40,233 bases of DNA. It comes from an uncultured Schlesneria sp. (lineage in GTDB: Bacteria; Planctomycetota; Planctomycetia; Planctomycetales; Planctomycetaceae). Both the position numbers and the translations under genes were made by a program. Of this stretch, positions 26,674-35,360 are shown piece after piece (positions within the stretch are counted from its first letter, which is position 1; each line of letters begins with the position of its first letter). The stretch is taken from NCBI GenBank assembly GCA_903858935.1, contig CAIOKO010000194.1, positions 1 through 40,233 of the forward strand, given 5' to 3'. The notes beneath the pieces were generated by a model. It had not been told where the DNA came from, did not search any database, and saw only the letters and a program-made list of their open reading frames with translations.

Positions 26674-27600
26674 TTAAACATCGCAGAGCTTAACCGCTTC
26701 GCGAAGCCCGACCAGCGGATCGCGCGTCGGGATGAATTCGTGCCCGACGTATCCTTGATAACCGATTTCAATCAGTTTTCTCATGATTGGCGGGTAATTG
26801 ATTTCCTGCTTGTCGTCGAGTTCTGCACGGCCAGGATTTCCCGCTGTGTGGATGTGTCCGATGACGTCCTTGTGTTGTTCGATCCGACGAATGACGTCGC
26901 CGTTCATAATCTGAACGTGATAGATATCGAACAGAACCTTCACTCGTGGCGAGCCGACCTTTCGCACGATATCGCAAACGTAGTCGATGTCGTCTCCCTG
27001 GTAGCCAGGATGCCCTTTCATCGGATGCGAACCATCGCGAGAGTTGAGGTGTTCAACACAGATCGTCACCCCTTTTTTCTCTGCATGTCCTGCGATCTTT
27101 TTCAATCCGGCGATACAATTCGCCGCTCCTGCTTCGAGCGAGATTTCGCCACTCTTTGGATCATCGGCATCGTTCCACTTATAACCCGTGAAAGCAATCA
27201 CGCTGGGGACATTTGCCGCGGCACAGTCGTCGATCATCTTGCTGGTCGTGGCGATGACCTGATCTTGATACCGGGGATTATTGAATCCTTTCATGAAAGG
27301 AGCACCAGGCATGCCGTTTGGCGCAATGGCACAGGTGAGGCCGTGTTTCTTGAGGACATCCCACGTTTCCGGGCCGCAGATTTCAACTGATTGTATTCCC
27401 ATCCCTTTGGCGATCTGACAGGTTTTATCGATATCCCATTTGTCTCCCGCGACATTAAAGCACCAGAAGACAACGGAATGCTTGATTCGTCCATTGACCG
27501 CAACTTTATCCGCTGCGGCGAGAATGGCGTCCTGGCCAACGCTGGCAACCGCTCCAGCGGCAACGGCAGAATGAAGCAAGTCACGGCGAGAAATTGACAT
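26674..27600 (-). CDS. Hydroxypyruvate-isomerase-like TIM-barrel protein, exported
   Basis: The 308-residue product begins MSISRRDLLHSAVAAGAVAS, a twin-arginine signal, so it should be exported folded. The rest follows the sugar-phosphate isomerase/xylose-isomerase-like TIM barrel (AP endonuclease 2 superfamily): KHSVVFWCFNVAGDKWDIDK, GIQSVEICGPE, VTICVEHLNSRDGSHPMKGH (metal Glu), VKVLFDIYHVQIMNGDVIRR (Asp and His), IGHIHTAGNPGR, and GYVGHEFIPTRDP (final Glu). These are the hydroxypyruvate isomerase (Hyi-like) landmarks. Many planctomycetes carry exported versions; the true substrate is unknown. The start has GGAG 7 nt upstream. It is a single-gene unit. Confidence 0.92.
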   Translation of the reverse strand: MSISRRDLLHSAVAAGAVASVGQDAILAAADKVAVNGRIKHSVVFWCFNVAGDKWDIDKTCQIAKGMGIQSVEICGPETWDVLKKHGLTCAIAPNGMPGAPFMKGFNNPRYQDQVIATTSKMIDDCAAANVPSVIAFTGYKWNDADDPKSGEISLEAGAANCIAGLKKIAGHAEKKGVTICVEHLNSRDGSHPMKGHPGYQGDDIDYVCDIVRKVGSPRVKVLFDIYHVQIMNGDVIRRIEQHKDVIGHIHTAGNPGRAELDDKQEINYPPIMRKLIEIGYQGYVGHEFIPTRDPLVGLREAVKLCDV

Positions 27601-27860
27601 TGGAAACTCCTGGTTGATTCAATGAAACGGTCAAAAAAGAGACATTTCGGCTCTGTAAATCGCGATCAAATCACGGTGCAGTTGTCGCAGTTAAAATAGA
27701 GGCCACAATATTGCAAATATTGCCCTGCAATGCTCGTGCAACGAATCAAATCGATTTTGATGGAATAATACCGACCCGCCATCGTTGGTGCGAACGTGTT
27801 GAGATCGTTAATCTCTCTTGCAATTGTATATACCCTACTTTTCAAGAATGGAACATTCCC

Positions 27861-30065
27861 TTGAACACGGGTCACAAACCCTCTCTCGACGGTTGGCCAA
27901 TTGTTGGAGCGTCATTACGAGAACCATTGGTTTCGCGACTTTCCGAAGGCGAAACGATCGTCGCTTTCATGATTTCTGACATCGATTCAAATCGATTTTA
28001 TCGCAAGACACTCCTTGTTCTGACAAACCGAAGATTTCTCAGCAATTCGGCAGAAAGTGGTTTCCAGGAATGGGCCCTGTCAGATATCGACAAAATCAAA
28101 ACGAAAGACCGGGCAGGTTTAGGAACGCTCGAACTGACAGGTCTTGATCGAAGACTCGCTGTCTGGCATTACACGATTGCGCAGGGGCCGTCGGCGCTGA
28201 TTCTCGGCGACCGTTTTGAAGACCAGAAGTCTCAACGAACAATTTCGAATGATGTCGTTGAAGATGACGAGATCCCTGAACCGGAGGATCACGAACCAGT
28301 TCCAGATACGACGGCGCTGCTCAGGCTTTGGCAATTTGCGAGACCCCACGCTTTTTGGATGATTGTCGCGCTCTCGATGACGTTGACGGCGGCAGTTGCC
28401 GAAGTCAAAACAATCGAAATGACGAAACCGCTGGTCGATCTGTTAAAAAACTACGGGGAAGACCAGCCACCAATTCTGAATCAGGCCTTTTATTACCTGG
28501 GAATCATGCTGGGATCGGCTGTGATCGCATGGTTATTGGGTTGGGGCCAAGGGGCAATCCTGGCTTGGGTCAGTGAGCGAGTCACAGGCGATCTGCGGCG
28601 GCGGACTTACTCGCACCTGCAAAAGCTGTCGTTGGAATACTTTGGAGGTAAGCGGACAGGCGACTTGATGTCGCGCATCAGTAGCGATTCTGACCGACTT
28701 TGCTCTTTCCTTTCTGACAGCATCGTCGATTTTACGGCCAATACCATACTGTTGTTTGTCGTTGCCTATGCCCTGTTTCGAGAAAACTACCAGGTCGCTC
28801 TCGTGGCGTTGCTACCCTTTCCGTTCATCATCTGGCTGATGTATTACGCTCGCGACAAGTTACAAACGGGATTTCAAGCCTCAAGTCGTGCCTGGGGGGC
28901 GATGTCGAGTGTTTTAGCGGATACGATTCCCGGCATACGAGTGGTCAAAGCATTCGCGCAGGAAGATCGAGAAATCGATCGGTTTTCAACGGCGAACGAA
29001 CTGGTTGTGACGACGAATAACCGAGTCAATTCGCTTTGGACATTTTTCTGGCCCTTGATCACGTTTCTCAACCATTTGGGAGTTCTTGTCGTCTGGGTCT
29101 GTGGAGTCTGGCTGATCGGCCGCCGTGATCCACATTTCAGTGTCGGCTCTTTAACGACCGTCGTTCTTCTCAGTGAGAAGTTCTATGGCAAGCTGGAAAT
29201 GATGAGTCGTATTGTGAACGCGTCTCAGCGTGCTGCGGCGAGTGCTCAACGGATTTTCGAAATTCTGGATCGTGTCTCGAGCGTCCCCGAACCCGCCAAG
29301 CCGGTTCCGATCAATAAACTGCGAGGCGAACTCGAATTCCGACACGTTGGTTTTCGTTATGGAAACCGAAAGGTGATTCGCGATTTCTCTCTGAAGATTG
29401 AGGCGGGTGAAATGATCGGACTCGTCGGACATACAGGAGCCGGTAAGAGTACGCTGATCAATCTTGTCTGCCGTTTTTTTGACGTTGCCGAAGGGGCTAT
29501 CCTCGCCGATGGCGTCGATATCCGAAGTTACAAGGTCGAGCCATACCGCAGGAACGTCGGAATCGTGCTTCAAGACCCGTTCCTGTTTTACGGTACGATC
29601 GCCGAGAACATTGCGTATGGGCTTCCGAATGCGACCCGGCAACAGATTATTGATGCCGCCAAAGCTGCACGGGCACACGAATTCATACTTCAGTTGGCGG
29701 ACGGGTATGACTCGCTCGTTGGGGAACGCGGTCAGTCCTTGTCAGGTGGAGAACGCCAGCGAATCAGTATTGCACGTGCGCTGTTGATCGATCCTCGCAT
29801 CCTGATCCTGGACGAAGCAACGTCGGCGCTTGACTCAACAACGGAACGCCAAATTCAAGAAGCGTTGCAGAACCTCGTGCGTGGGCGAACGACGATCGCG
29901 ATTGCCCATCGTCTGAGTACTCTCAGCCAGGCAGACCGAATCATGGTGATCGAGCGCGGTCGACTCGTCGAAATTGGAACTCATGACGAACTGCTGAAAC
30001 TGAAAGGAGCATATGCCGCGCTTCACAAGGCTCAGCAAGAACTGACCAAGGATATTGGCTGGTAG
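27861..30065 (+). CDS. ABC exporter (permease-ATPase half-transporter) with N-terminal PH-like domain
   Basis: The product is about 734 residues. The frame opens at ATG 27711, but those first 50 residues are Cys-rich and unlike coding sequence, so TTG 27861 is proposed; the true start is uncertain. Residues about 20-110 (LSEGETIVAFMISDID to YRKTLLVLTNRRF and WALSDIDKIKTKDRAGLGTL) look like a bacterial PH-like (YokE-type) domain. An exporter membrane domain follows (about 150-450; LSLEYFGGKRTGDLMSRISS). The ATPase carries Walker A GHTGAGKST (about 523), LSGGERQR (about 627), Walker B ILILDEATSALD and the switch His in IAHRLST. It should dimerise in the cytoplasmic membrane and export a lipid, peptide or drug. 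Confidence 0.93.
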   Translation: MNTGHKPSLDGWPIVGASLREPLVSRLSEGETIVAFMISDIDSNRFYRKTLLVLTNRRFLSNSAESGFQEWALSDIDKIKTKDRAGLGTLELTGLDRRLAVWHYTIAQGPSALILGDRFEDQKSQRTISNDVVEDDEIPEPEDHEPVPDTTALLRLWQFARPHAFWMIVALSMTLTAAVAEVKTIEMTKPLVDLLKNYGEDQPPILNQAFYYLGIMLGSAVIAWLLGWGQGAILAWVSERVTGDLRRRTYSHLQKLSLEYFGGKRTGDLMSRISSDSDRLCSFLSDSIVDFTANTILLFVVAYALFRENYQVALVALLPFPFIIWLMYYARDKLQTGFQASSRAWGAMSSVLADTIPGIRVVKAFAQEDREIDRFSTANELVVTTNNRVNSLWTFFWPLITFLNHLGVLVVWVCGVWLIGRRDPHFSVGSLTTVVLLSEKFYGKLEMMSRIVNASQRAAASAQRIFEILDRVSSVPEPAKPVPINKLRGELEFRHVGFRYGNRKVIRDFSLKIEAGEMIGLVGHTGAGKSTLINLVCRFFDVAEGAILADGVDIRSYKVEPYRRNVGIVLQDPFLFYGTIAENIAYGLPNATRQQIIDAAKAARAHEFILQLADGYDSLVGERGQSLSGGERQRISIARALLIDPRILILDEATSALDSTTERQIQEALQNLVRGRTTIAIAHRLSTLSQADRIMVIERGRLVEIGTHDELLKLKGAYAALHKAQQELTKDIGW

Positions 30066-30085
30066 CAAAACCCTCTGGCGACTTT

Positions 30086-31396
30086 TCAACCTGAAGTTTG
30101 TTGAATTGTGTTCCAGGGCAATCGAGGCCGAATGACAGGCCCCGTCCAGTTTCCAAAGTATTCTTCTCTCATCGCGCCAGTGTCGTGAACGTCGAAAGTG
30201 AGCACAGATTCTTCAAGAATCGTGGTCTTTTGTGGAATTCGCCCTACGATTGCTGAGACGATATACCGACCTTCATTTAGAAAATTGCCGGGAATCACGC
30301 AGGTCGATTCGTATAGACCGACAGGTTGTGGTCTTCCGTACCATGGGTCGTCGGTGGAACTGATCGCACGGACGTTGGATGTTGCCAGCACAAACGTTCC
30401 GTTCGAATCTTTTAACCAAAGTGCCGTGTAGAGTTGCTGGTCAGGAATAAGATTCCAATAGCTGATCTGGATTCCAATCTCTTTGGCGATATCCACGTCT
30501 GCGGTAGGTCCATCGCTCCCCTCTTGAACGATCCTCACGGCATGTAATCGTACCATCTCCGTCCCCGGCGCAATGTCGGGTGACGACCAGACGACTTCGC
30601 CTGACGCCGATCTGACATTTGCCAGATACTGTTTGACGACATCGGTTGGATGACCGACTGCAGTAACGCGACCAGCATCGAGAAGAATTGCCCGCTGGCA
30701 AAGATTTGTAATCACCGGAAGACTATGTGACACGATTAGGACGGTCTTTCCCTGACGGCTGGCTGCCCCCATTTTGCCCATGCATTTTTGCTGAAACGCG
30801 GCATCTCCAACTGCCAGAACTTCATCGACAATCAGGATCTCGGGTTCCAGATGGGCAGCAACAGCAAATGCCAGCCGGACATACATCCCACTCGAATAAT
30901 ACTTGACCGCCGTATCGAGAAATTTCTCGACTTCCGAAAAAGCGACAATTTCGTCGAACTTGCTTCGAATTTCCCGACGGGTCATCCCGAGAACTGCACC
31001 GTTCAGATAGATATTCTCACGCCCCGTCAGTTCGGGATGAAATCCAGTTCCAACTTCGAGAAGACTACCGACGCGTCCATGTAATTCGATTCGCCCTGCT
31101 GTTGGACGTGTAATCCGTGAAAGAAGCTTTAAGAGTGTGCTTTTGCCAGCTCCGTTCCGACCGATGAACCCCAAAACCTCCCCTTGTTTGACTTCAAAAG
31201 AGACATCTTTTAATGCCCAAAAGGTGTCAATTTCCTGTGATGGAAGTTTCGTTTCAGAACGGATTAGTCGCTTTGGAAGAACAGCGATATTTTTTGCAAT
31301 GTTCTCGAGGAATTCAGAAAAGCGGTGGTATGAAAGGCGATGTCCCAGCCGAAACGACTTTGACAAGCCATCGACCCGAATTGCAAGATCTTTCAC
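30086..31396 (-). CDS. Polysaccharide-export ABC ATPase, Wzt/TagH type
   Basis: The 436-residue product starts at GTG 31396 with AGGAAG just upstream. The ATPase domain has Walker A GRNGAGKST (79-87), the typical LEVGTGFHPELTGRENIYLN stretch and the unusual signature YSSGMYVRLAFA found in O-antigen and teichoic-acid exporters. Walker B is ILIVDEVLAVGD. Residues about 270-410 form a Wzt-C-like beta domain that binds the polysaccharide end in characterised relatives. It would pair with a Wzm/TagG-type permease, but none lies beside it. It converges on the ABC exporter gene with 20 bp between. The glycan carried is unknown. Confidence 0.93.
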   Translation of the reverse strand: MKDLAIRVDGLSKSFRLGHRLSYHRFSEFLENIAKNIAVLPKRLIRSETKLPSQEIDTFWALKDVSFEVKQGEVLGFIGRNGAGKSTLLKLLSRITRPTAGRIELHGRVGSLLEVGTGFHPELTGRENIYLNGAVLGMTRREIRSKFDEIVAFSEVEKFLDTAVKYYSSGMYVRLAFAVAAHLEPEILIVDEVLAVGDAAFQQKCMGKMGAASRQGKTVLIVSHSLPVITNLCQRAILLDAGRVTAVGHPTDVVKQYLANVRSASGEVVWSSPDIAPGTEMVRLHAVRIVQEGSDGPTADVDIAKEIGIQISYWNLIPDQQLYTALWLKDSNGTFVLATSNVRAISSTDDPWYGRPQPVGLYESTCVIPGNFLNEGRYIVSAIVGRIPQKTTILEESVLTFDVHDTGAMREEYFGNWTGPVIRPRLPWNTIQQTSG

Positions 31397-31590
31397 AGAG
31401 ACTTCCTGATGGCCGAAAAATACGTTAACCCACTAACGGCGGATCGTTATTCCCCAATTTGACTTTGTTGCAAATAGGCCTGTCGGAGAATATCGCTCAT
31501 GACTGTGCCTTTCGAAAATCAAGGCTCCGAGTAGCTTCTCCTCAGTGATCAAACTTCGCAATGGAGATTGGCGATTCTGATCGAACAAAT

Positions 31591-31623
31591 GCAAAAGGGC
31601 ACGCCCCGGACATACCCTTTTGC
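31591..31623 (-). terminator. Stem-loop after the cytochrome c-prime-like gene
   Basis: GCAAAAGGG (31591-31599) and CCCTTTTGC (31615-31623) form a 9-bp perfect stem with a 15-nt loop, 17 bp beyond the stop of the minus-strand gene at 31640. There is no long T-run, so its strength as a terminator is uncertain. Confidence 0.5.
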
Positions 31624-31639
31624 GGTGGATGATCACTGC

Positions 31640-32056
31640 TTATTTTTTGTGGACTTTGTGACACGCTGCACATGAGCCCGTCACAGCTTTAAAAGCTTCT
31701 TGTGCACCCGCATAGTCTTTTGCTTCGATCTTGGTCAGGACTGCGGCGCTTCCATCGCGAAGTGATTTGGACGCGTTTGCCCAGTCGCCGTCTGGGCAAC
31801 GTCCATCGTCCATCAGGATAAAGCTGGATTCGTTGAGCAAAGCCGCTTTGGTCGCAAGGTCTTCCCAAGCCTTTTCGTCGACGGGAGCCGCTTTCAGGCC
31901 CTCACCAATGCCCGCACAATTAGGCTTGATCAAACCTGACATCATCTGTTTTGTTGTTAAAACTCGAGTCTTCCCCTTTTTGACTTGGGCCGAAGCACCT
32001 GCTGACAGTACTGAGACAATCCCGACAATCATTGCGACGCAGATCAACCGTTTCAT
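31640..32056 (-). CDS. Cytochrome c-prime-like periplasmic protein
   Basis: The 138-residue product has a signal peptide (MKRLICVAMIVGIVSVLSAG ... ASA) and a helical body ending in the haem-binding motif CAACH at residues 129-133, five residues from the C-terminus. A C-terminal CxxCH on a four-helix-bundle-like sequence is the pattern of cytochrome c-prime/cytochrome c556 proteins. An M-M-S-G-L-I-K-P-N segment near residue 40 may supply the axial region. The partner and function are unknown; in relatives these bind NO or carry electrons. GAGGAGACAGG precedes the start. It is a single-gene unit. Confidence 0.85.
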   Translation of the reverse strand: MKRLICVAMIVGIVSVLSAGASAQVKKGKTRVLTTKQMMSGLIKPNCAGIGEGLKAAPVDEKAWEDLATKAALLNESSFILMDDGRCPDGDWANASKSLRDGSAAVLTKIEAKDYAGAQEAFKAVTGSCAACHKVHKK

Positions 32057-32410
32057 GAAGCCTGTCTCCTCGATAGAACTACTGCAGGACGCGACGAGCG
32101 TTTGCGGTGTTGCGCATCCAACAAAAATTATTCGCGATGAACGCTGCCCGCCATGGAGCGCAGAATGTGGATATCAATGTCCATTTGTCGCCTTTTTCAA
32201 TCTACCGAGCGAAAAAAGAAATGCAACCACCACGACAATCGATCGCCCACGATGTGGAAGGTAAAACAGTGGTCACGTATCATCCCTGTTTGTTCGCCAC
32301 CTTAATTTCAGGCAGGTAATGCGGGTGGCAACAAGAGCGACTTATTCCACGCAATTTCCATTTTCAGTTTCCTTACGAGTGAATTCCGTACCCAAACGAG
32401 AGCTATTTTC
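32057..32410. other. Divergent intergenic region, nothing recognised
   Basis: The 354-bp space separates the minus-strand cytochrome gene from the plus-strand Nudix-like gene and should contain both promoters. I see no convincing promoter hexamers, repeat or small gene. Confidence 0.4.
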
Positions 32411-33022
32411 ATGACGGCGACAGTAAATCAAGAACCGATTGAGCATGTCCTTGTTGTTCCGACGCTCCTGTTTCGAGAGCTCGGCTACTTCCAGGGGTTT
32501 AATGCCGATATCGATCGATACATCGGAACACTGCTCGATCCGTCGCATACAAGCTTTCGACCACGGAACGAAGTTGAGGAAGATCCAAGCTATAAGCAGC
32601 TGATCCCGTATTGCATCTTCCGTCATGCAGGCCAGGTGTTTTACTATAAAAGAGGCAAGAAGGGGGGCGAGGGGCGATTGCACAGCAAACGGTCTATCGG
32701 CATCGGTGGTCATATTTCCTCGACCGACCAACTTTCTGGTGACCGACGATATCTTGAAGCAATGCACCGCGAGATTTCGGAAGAAGTCTTTCTGGAGTCA
32801 GGGTTTAAGGATGCTTGCGTCGGTCTGATTAACGACGATGAAACCGCAGTCGGAAGAGTACATTTAGGCATTGTTCACATTTTTGACCTCGACACGGCAA
32901 AAGTTCGCCCCCGTGAAGAGTCGATCTTAGAGACAGGATTCGCAGATCCCGCAGAATTGATACAAGCCGCAGACGAATTCGAAACGTGGTCACAGATTTG
33001 TCTCAAGCATCTGTTCGGGTGA
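32411..33022 (+). CDS. Nudix-like phosphohydrolase
   Basis: The 203-residue product has a degenerate Nudix box: GIGGHISSTDQ followed by YLEAMHREISEEVFLESG, with the metal-binding REISEE core intact. The canonical Glu eight residues before the core is replaced by Arg. Upstream, YCIFRHAGQVFYYKRGKKGG and LHSKRSIGIGGHI match the beta-sheet lead-in of predicted phosphoesterases of the MutT family, and the IVHIFDLDTAKVR segment follows the box. It probably hydrolyses a nucleoside diphosphate derivative in the cytoplasm; the substrate is unknown. The N-terminal extension (LVVPTLLFRELGYFQGF) is shared by this sub-family in my recollection. Ribosome binding is weak (GAGAGC). Confidence 0.85.
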   Translation: MTATVNQEPIEHVLVVPTLLFRELGYFQGFNADIDRYIGTLLDPSHTSFRPRNEVEEDPSYKQLIPYCIFRHAGQVFYYKRGKKGGEGRLHSKRSIGIGGHISSTDQLSGDRRYLEAMHREISEEVFLESGFKDACVGLINDDETAVGRVHLGIVHIFDLDTAKVRPREESILETGFADPAELIQAADEFETWSQICLKHLFG

Positions 33023-33117
33023 AGTTGTGCTAAACGCGACCAACTGCGCAAGGCGGGGGAATGTCCAATCAGCCGAAAAACGCTGACTGGACAGATAAGA
33101 CAAAGGAAGGTCTTTCG

Positions 33118-33819
33118 ATGGCAATACAATTGAATCGACGGTCGGTAATCGGTGCGGCTCTTGTTGCGGCAATTCCAATCGCTGCAGGGACTTCAGTCGC
33201 CCAGGAAAAGCAATCACCTGCGGTGAAGGGAAAGCTCACTGACCAATCCCTGGGTACGCTGCTGAAAGCCATGGGGCTGGACACTAAGGCCCAGGAACAA
33301 CGATACGATTTCGCATTCAAAGCAACAATCGACGACAACGAGTGGGAACTTTCGATGTCGTCCGTACTTAGTCAGGACGGAAGCTCTGTCTGGGTTATGG
33401 CGTGGTTAGACGAACTGCCAAAATCGGCGGCTGATGTTCCGCGAACTGCGCTGTTGCGATTGCTTTCAGACAACGACAAGTTAGGTAAAGGTAAGTTCTT
33501 TACCTACATTGCTGCCAATCGACGTTTTGTCCTGCAACGCGTTATCCCGAACGAAAACATCACAGCAGAACGCTTCCGAGCAGTTCTTGATGATTTAGGC
33601 CAATCGGTCGTCGAGACACATCCGCATTGGAGTGTTTCGAACTGGACTTCCCCAGCAACTGAAGATCCAGCGCAAGTCGCAAAAACCGGCAGCCCAGTGA
33701 AAGGAAGCACCCAAACAGGAACCGGAACGGCTCCGGCAACATTGCCTGCGAACACTCCTGCTAAAGCGCTGAAAACCGCCGTGAACGATGCAAAAGCCGG
33801 CGGTGCCGTAAGGAAGTAA
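33118..33819 (+). CDS. Secreted hypothetical protein with Thr/Ala-rich tail
   Basis: The product is 233 residues. The start at 33118 (MAIQLNRRSVIGAALVAAIP) has AAGGAAGG upstream and opens a signal peptide with an RR pair, ending near SVAQ; the frame extends back to 33061 without support. The central region (TDQSLGTLLKAMGLDTKAQE to LDDLGQSVVETHPHWSV, about residues 40-165) looks like a small alpha/beta fold. It is loosely reminiscent of the YbjN/type III chaperone-like group, which is only a guess. Residues about 170-233 are low complexity (Pro/Thr/Ala/Gly). It follows the Nudix-like gene by 95 bp. Function is unknown. Confidence 0.75.
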   Translation: MAIQLNRRSVIGAALVAAIPIAAGTSVAQEKQSPAVKGKLTDQSLGTLLKAMGLDTKAQEQRYDFAFKATIDDNEWELSMSSVLSQDGSSVWVMAWLDELPKSAADVPRTALLRLLSDNDKLGKGKFFTYIAANRRFVLQRVIPNENITAERFRAVLDDLGQSVVETHPHWSVSNWTSPATEDPAQVAKTGSPVKGSTQTGTGTAPATLPANTPAKALKTAVNDAKAGGAVRK

Positions 33820-33922
33820 GCTCTTCCAGGTGCTGAATTTGGCGGAACTATTGAAAGTCACGCCATCGACCTGTAACTAAACCAGGTCGGGAATTGGTGA
33901 CTTTCGCAATCAGAGAATCGAT

Positions 33923-33965
33923 AAAAAAGCCCGCTGACTCTTCGGGGTCGCGGGCCGTTATCTTT
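33923..33965. terminator. Terminator between convergent small genes
   Basis: AAAAAAGCCCGC, a GAC/GTC-extended stem and GCGGGC then GTTATCTTT make a hairpin of about 9 bp with one bulged T, flanked by A-run on the left and T-rich sequence on the right. It can serve both the secreted hypothetical gene and the minus-strand small gene at 33999. Confidence 0.75.
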
Positions 33966-33998
33966 GGTAGAAACCGGGAGTGTTAATCAGGAATCCTC

Positions 33999-34184
33999 CT
34001 AACGTGGTTTGGGTTGACTCTCACGATCTTTGCGAAACATTTCGTCCAAAACGATCGGATGCCAGTTGCCATCCCGTTGTTCGGCGGGAGCATAATGCCG
34101 CCTGGCCCAAGTTCGCATTCTCATTTCCTCGACCGGATCGACATCATGGCTACTGACCTGTTCGAGCATCACCAGCGCACTCAC
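33999..34184 (-). CDS. Small hypothetical protein, about 61 residues
   Basis: The frame opens at 34223, but GTG 34184 directly follows a strong purine run (GGAGGAGGAG) and is the likelier start. The product reads MSALVMLEQVSSHDVDPVEE, then MRMRTWARRHYAPAEQRDGN and WHPIVLDEMFRKDRESQPKP. It is charged, soluble, with a compact WARRHY...WHP core and no Cys. The composition looks coding, and the W-A-R-x-x-Y-x-P pattern occurs in short planctomycete proteins as I recall. Function is unknown. It is followed by the terminator at 33923. Confidence 0.6.
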   Translation of the reverse strand: MSALVMLEQVSSHDVDPVEEMRMRTWARRHYAPAEQRDGNWHPIVLDEMFRKDRESQPKPR

Positions 34185-34529
34185 GATCTCCTCCTCCACC
34201 GCTAAAACGGCTCCGAATTGCAAAAGAACCGGACGACCGAACTCGCCCGACGTCAGAAATCCTACCTATTTTTGAGAAAATCGCAAGAAAAAACGATTTT
34301 TTGGAAACTTTTCTTAGGGATTTCCGAAAAATGGCCCGTCACGTTGTCCGAGAATTCTCAATCAATCGTCGAAGCTGATGATCGCCCCGCAGGGATTTGA
34401 ATTGAAGGCACAACACGGTTGTCACATTGGTGATTTCTTACGACACTGACCAAACAGCAGTGGTCAAACCCTGAACCCAGATTATGTACTTGATCATTTG
34501 TATTTGATCTCACACTCTTAGGAGTAGCC

Positions 34530-35333
34530 GTGTCCGGACTCATTGAGAGTCATCTTTCGCCGAAGCTCGAATCCTCATTACAGGGGGTGTCGTCGAACAC
34601 TCCTGGCGACCATCACTGCTGGATTTCATTTGGCGGTAACGTTGGCGACGTGAAAGCCACGTTCGACGCCGCACTCGCGTTGCTGAGTCTGCATTGTCAT
34701 ATTCAACTGCAACAACGATCGGGACTTTATTGCTCAACCCCGATGGGAACCCAGGCTGGCAGTCCATTCCTGAATTCCGTTTGCGGTTTGACCACCCAGC
34801 TCTCTCCACAACAGCTGCTGTCAGCACTTCAATCTGTTGAAACCCAACTTGGTCGAGTTCGTGACATCTGCTGGGGCCCGCGTACCCTTGATCTTGATCT
34901 CTTGAGCTACGGAAATTGCATCGTCAACGAACCTGGCCTGATGATTCCCCATCCTGCATTAACCTATCGACGATTTGTTCTCGATCCCCTCGTAGAGATC
35001 GACGCACACTGGCGTCATCCTCTTGTTCAGAACACAGCGGGTCAAATTCTGGATCGCTTAACATGTCGACCACTTTTGATCAGGCTGATTGATATACACT
35101 CAGAACAAGTAGAAGCCATATCATGCGATCTGTTACCGCAATTCCCTGACGTGAAATTCTTTTCAGACTGTGATTCGCCAACCGATGCGCTTCCGTTTCT
35201 GATTCGTGGTACGGGTGCGAACTGCAGTGACCTGATCGTCGATCTGCGACGTTCTCCGGGCGATATGGTCGAACAACTATCGTCGGCTCTGACGGCGATC
35301 TTTGACAAACCAAGACGAGTCTCTGACTGGTAA
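34530..35333 (+). CDS. folK: HPPK (folate biosynthesis) with C-terminal extension
   Basis: The 267-residue product starts at GTG 34530 with AGGAG 5 nt upstream. It transfers pyrophosphate from ATP to 6-hydroxymethyl-dihydropterin. HPPK motifs are complete: ISFGGNVGD (32-40), GLYCSTPMGTQAGSPFLNSV, the LGRVRDICWGPRTLDLDLLS signature with the metal-binding DLD (121-123), and MIPHPALTYRRFVLDPLVEI. HPPK normally ends near residue 160-170. Here about 100 further residues follow, including SDCDSPTDALPFLIRGTGAN and DLIVDLRRSPGDMVEQLSSA, an alpha/beta-looking segment I cannot name. The gene converges with priA. No folP or folB is adjacent. Confidence 0.93.
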   Translation: MSGLIESHLSPKLESSLQGVSSNTPGDHHCWISFGGNVGDVKATFDAALALLSLHCHIQLQQRSGLYCSTPMGTQAGSPFLNSVCGLTTQLSPQQLLSALQSVETQLGRVRDICWGPRTLDLDLLSYGNCIVNEPGLMIPHPALTYRRFVLDPLVEIDAHWRHPLVQNTAGQILDRLTCRPLLIRLIDIHSEQVEAISCDLLPQFPDVKFFSDCDSPTDALPFLIRGTGANCSDLIVDLRRSPGDMVEQLSSALTAIFDKPRRVSDW

Positions 35334-35360
35334 TCACAGGTTTTTTAAAAGCATATAACC

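Noticed and set aside
26740-27390. 216-codon open frame opposite the TIM-barrel gene
   Set aside because: It lies wholly antisense to a well-recognised protein, has no ribosome binding site, and its translation resembles no family.
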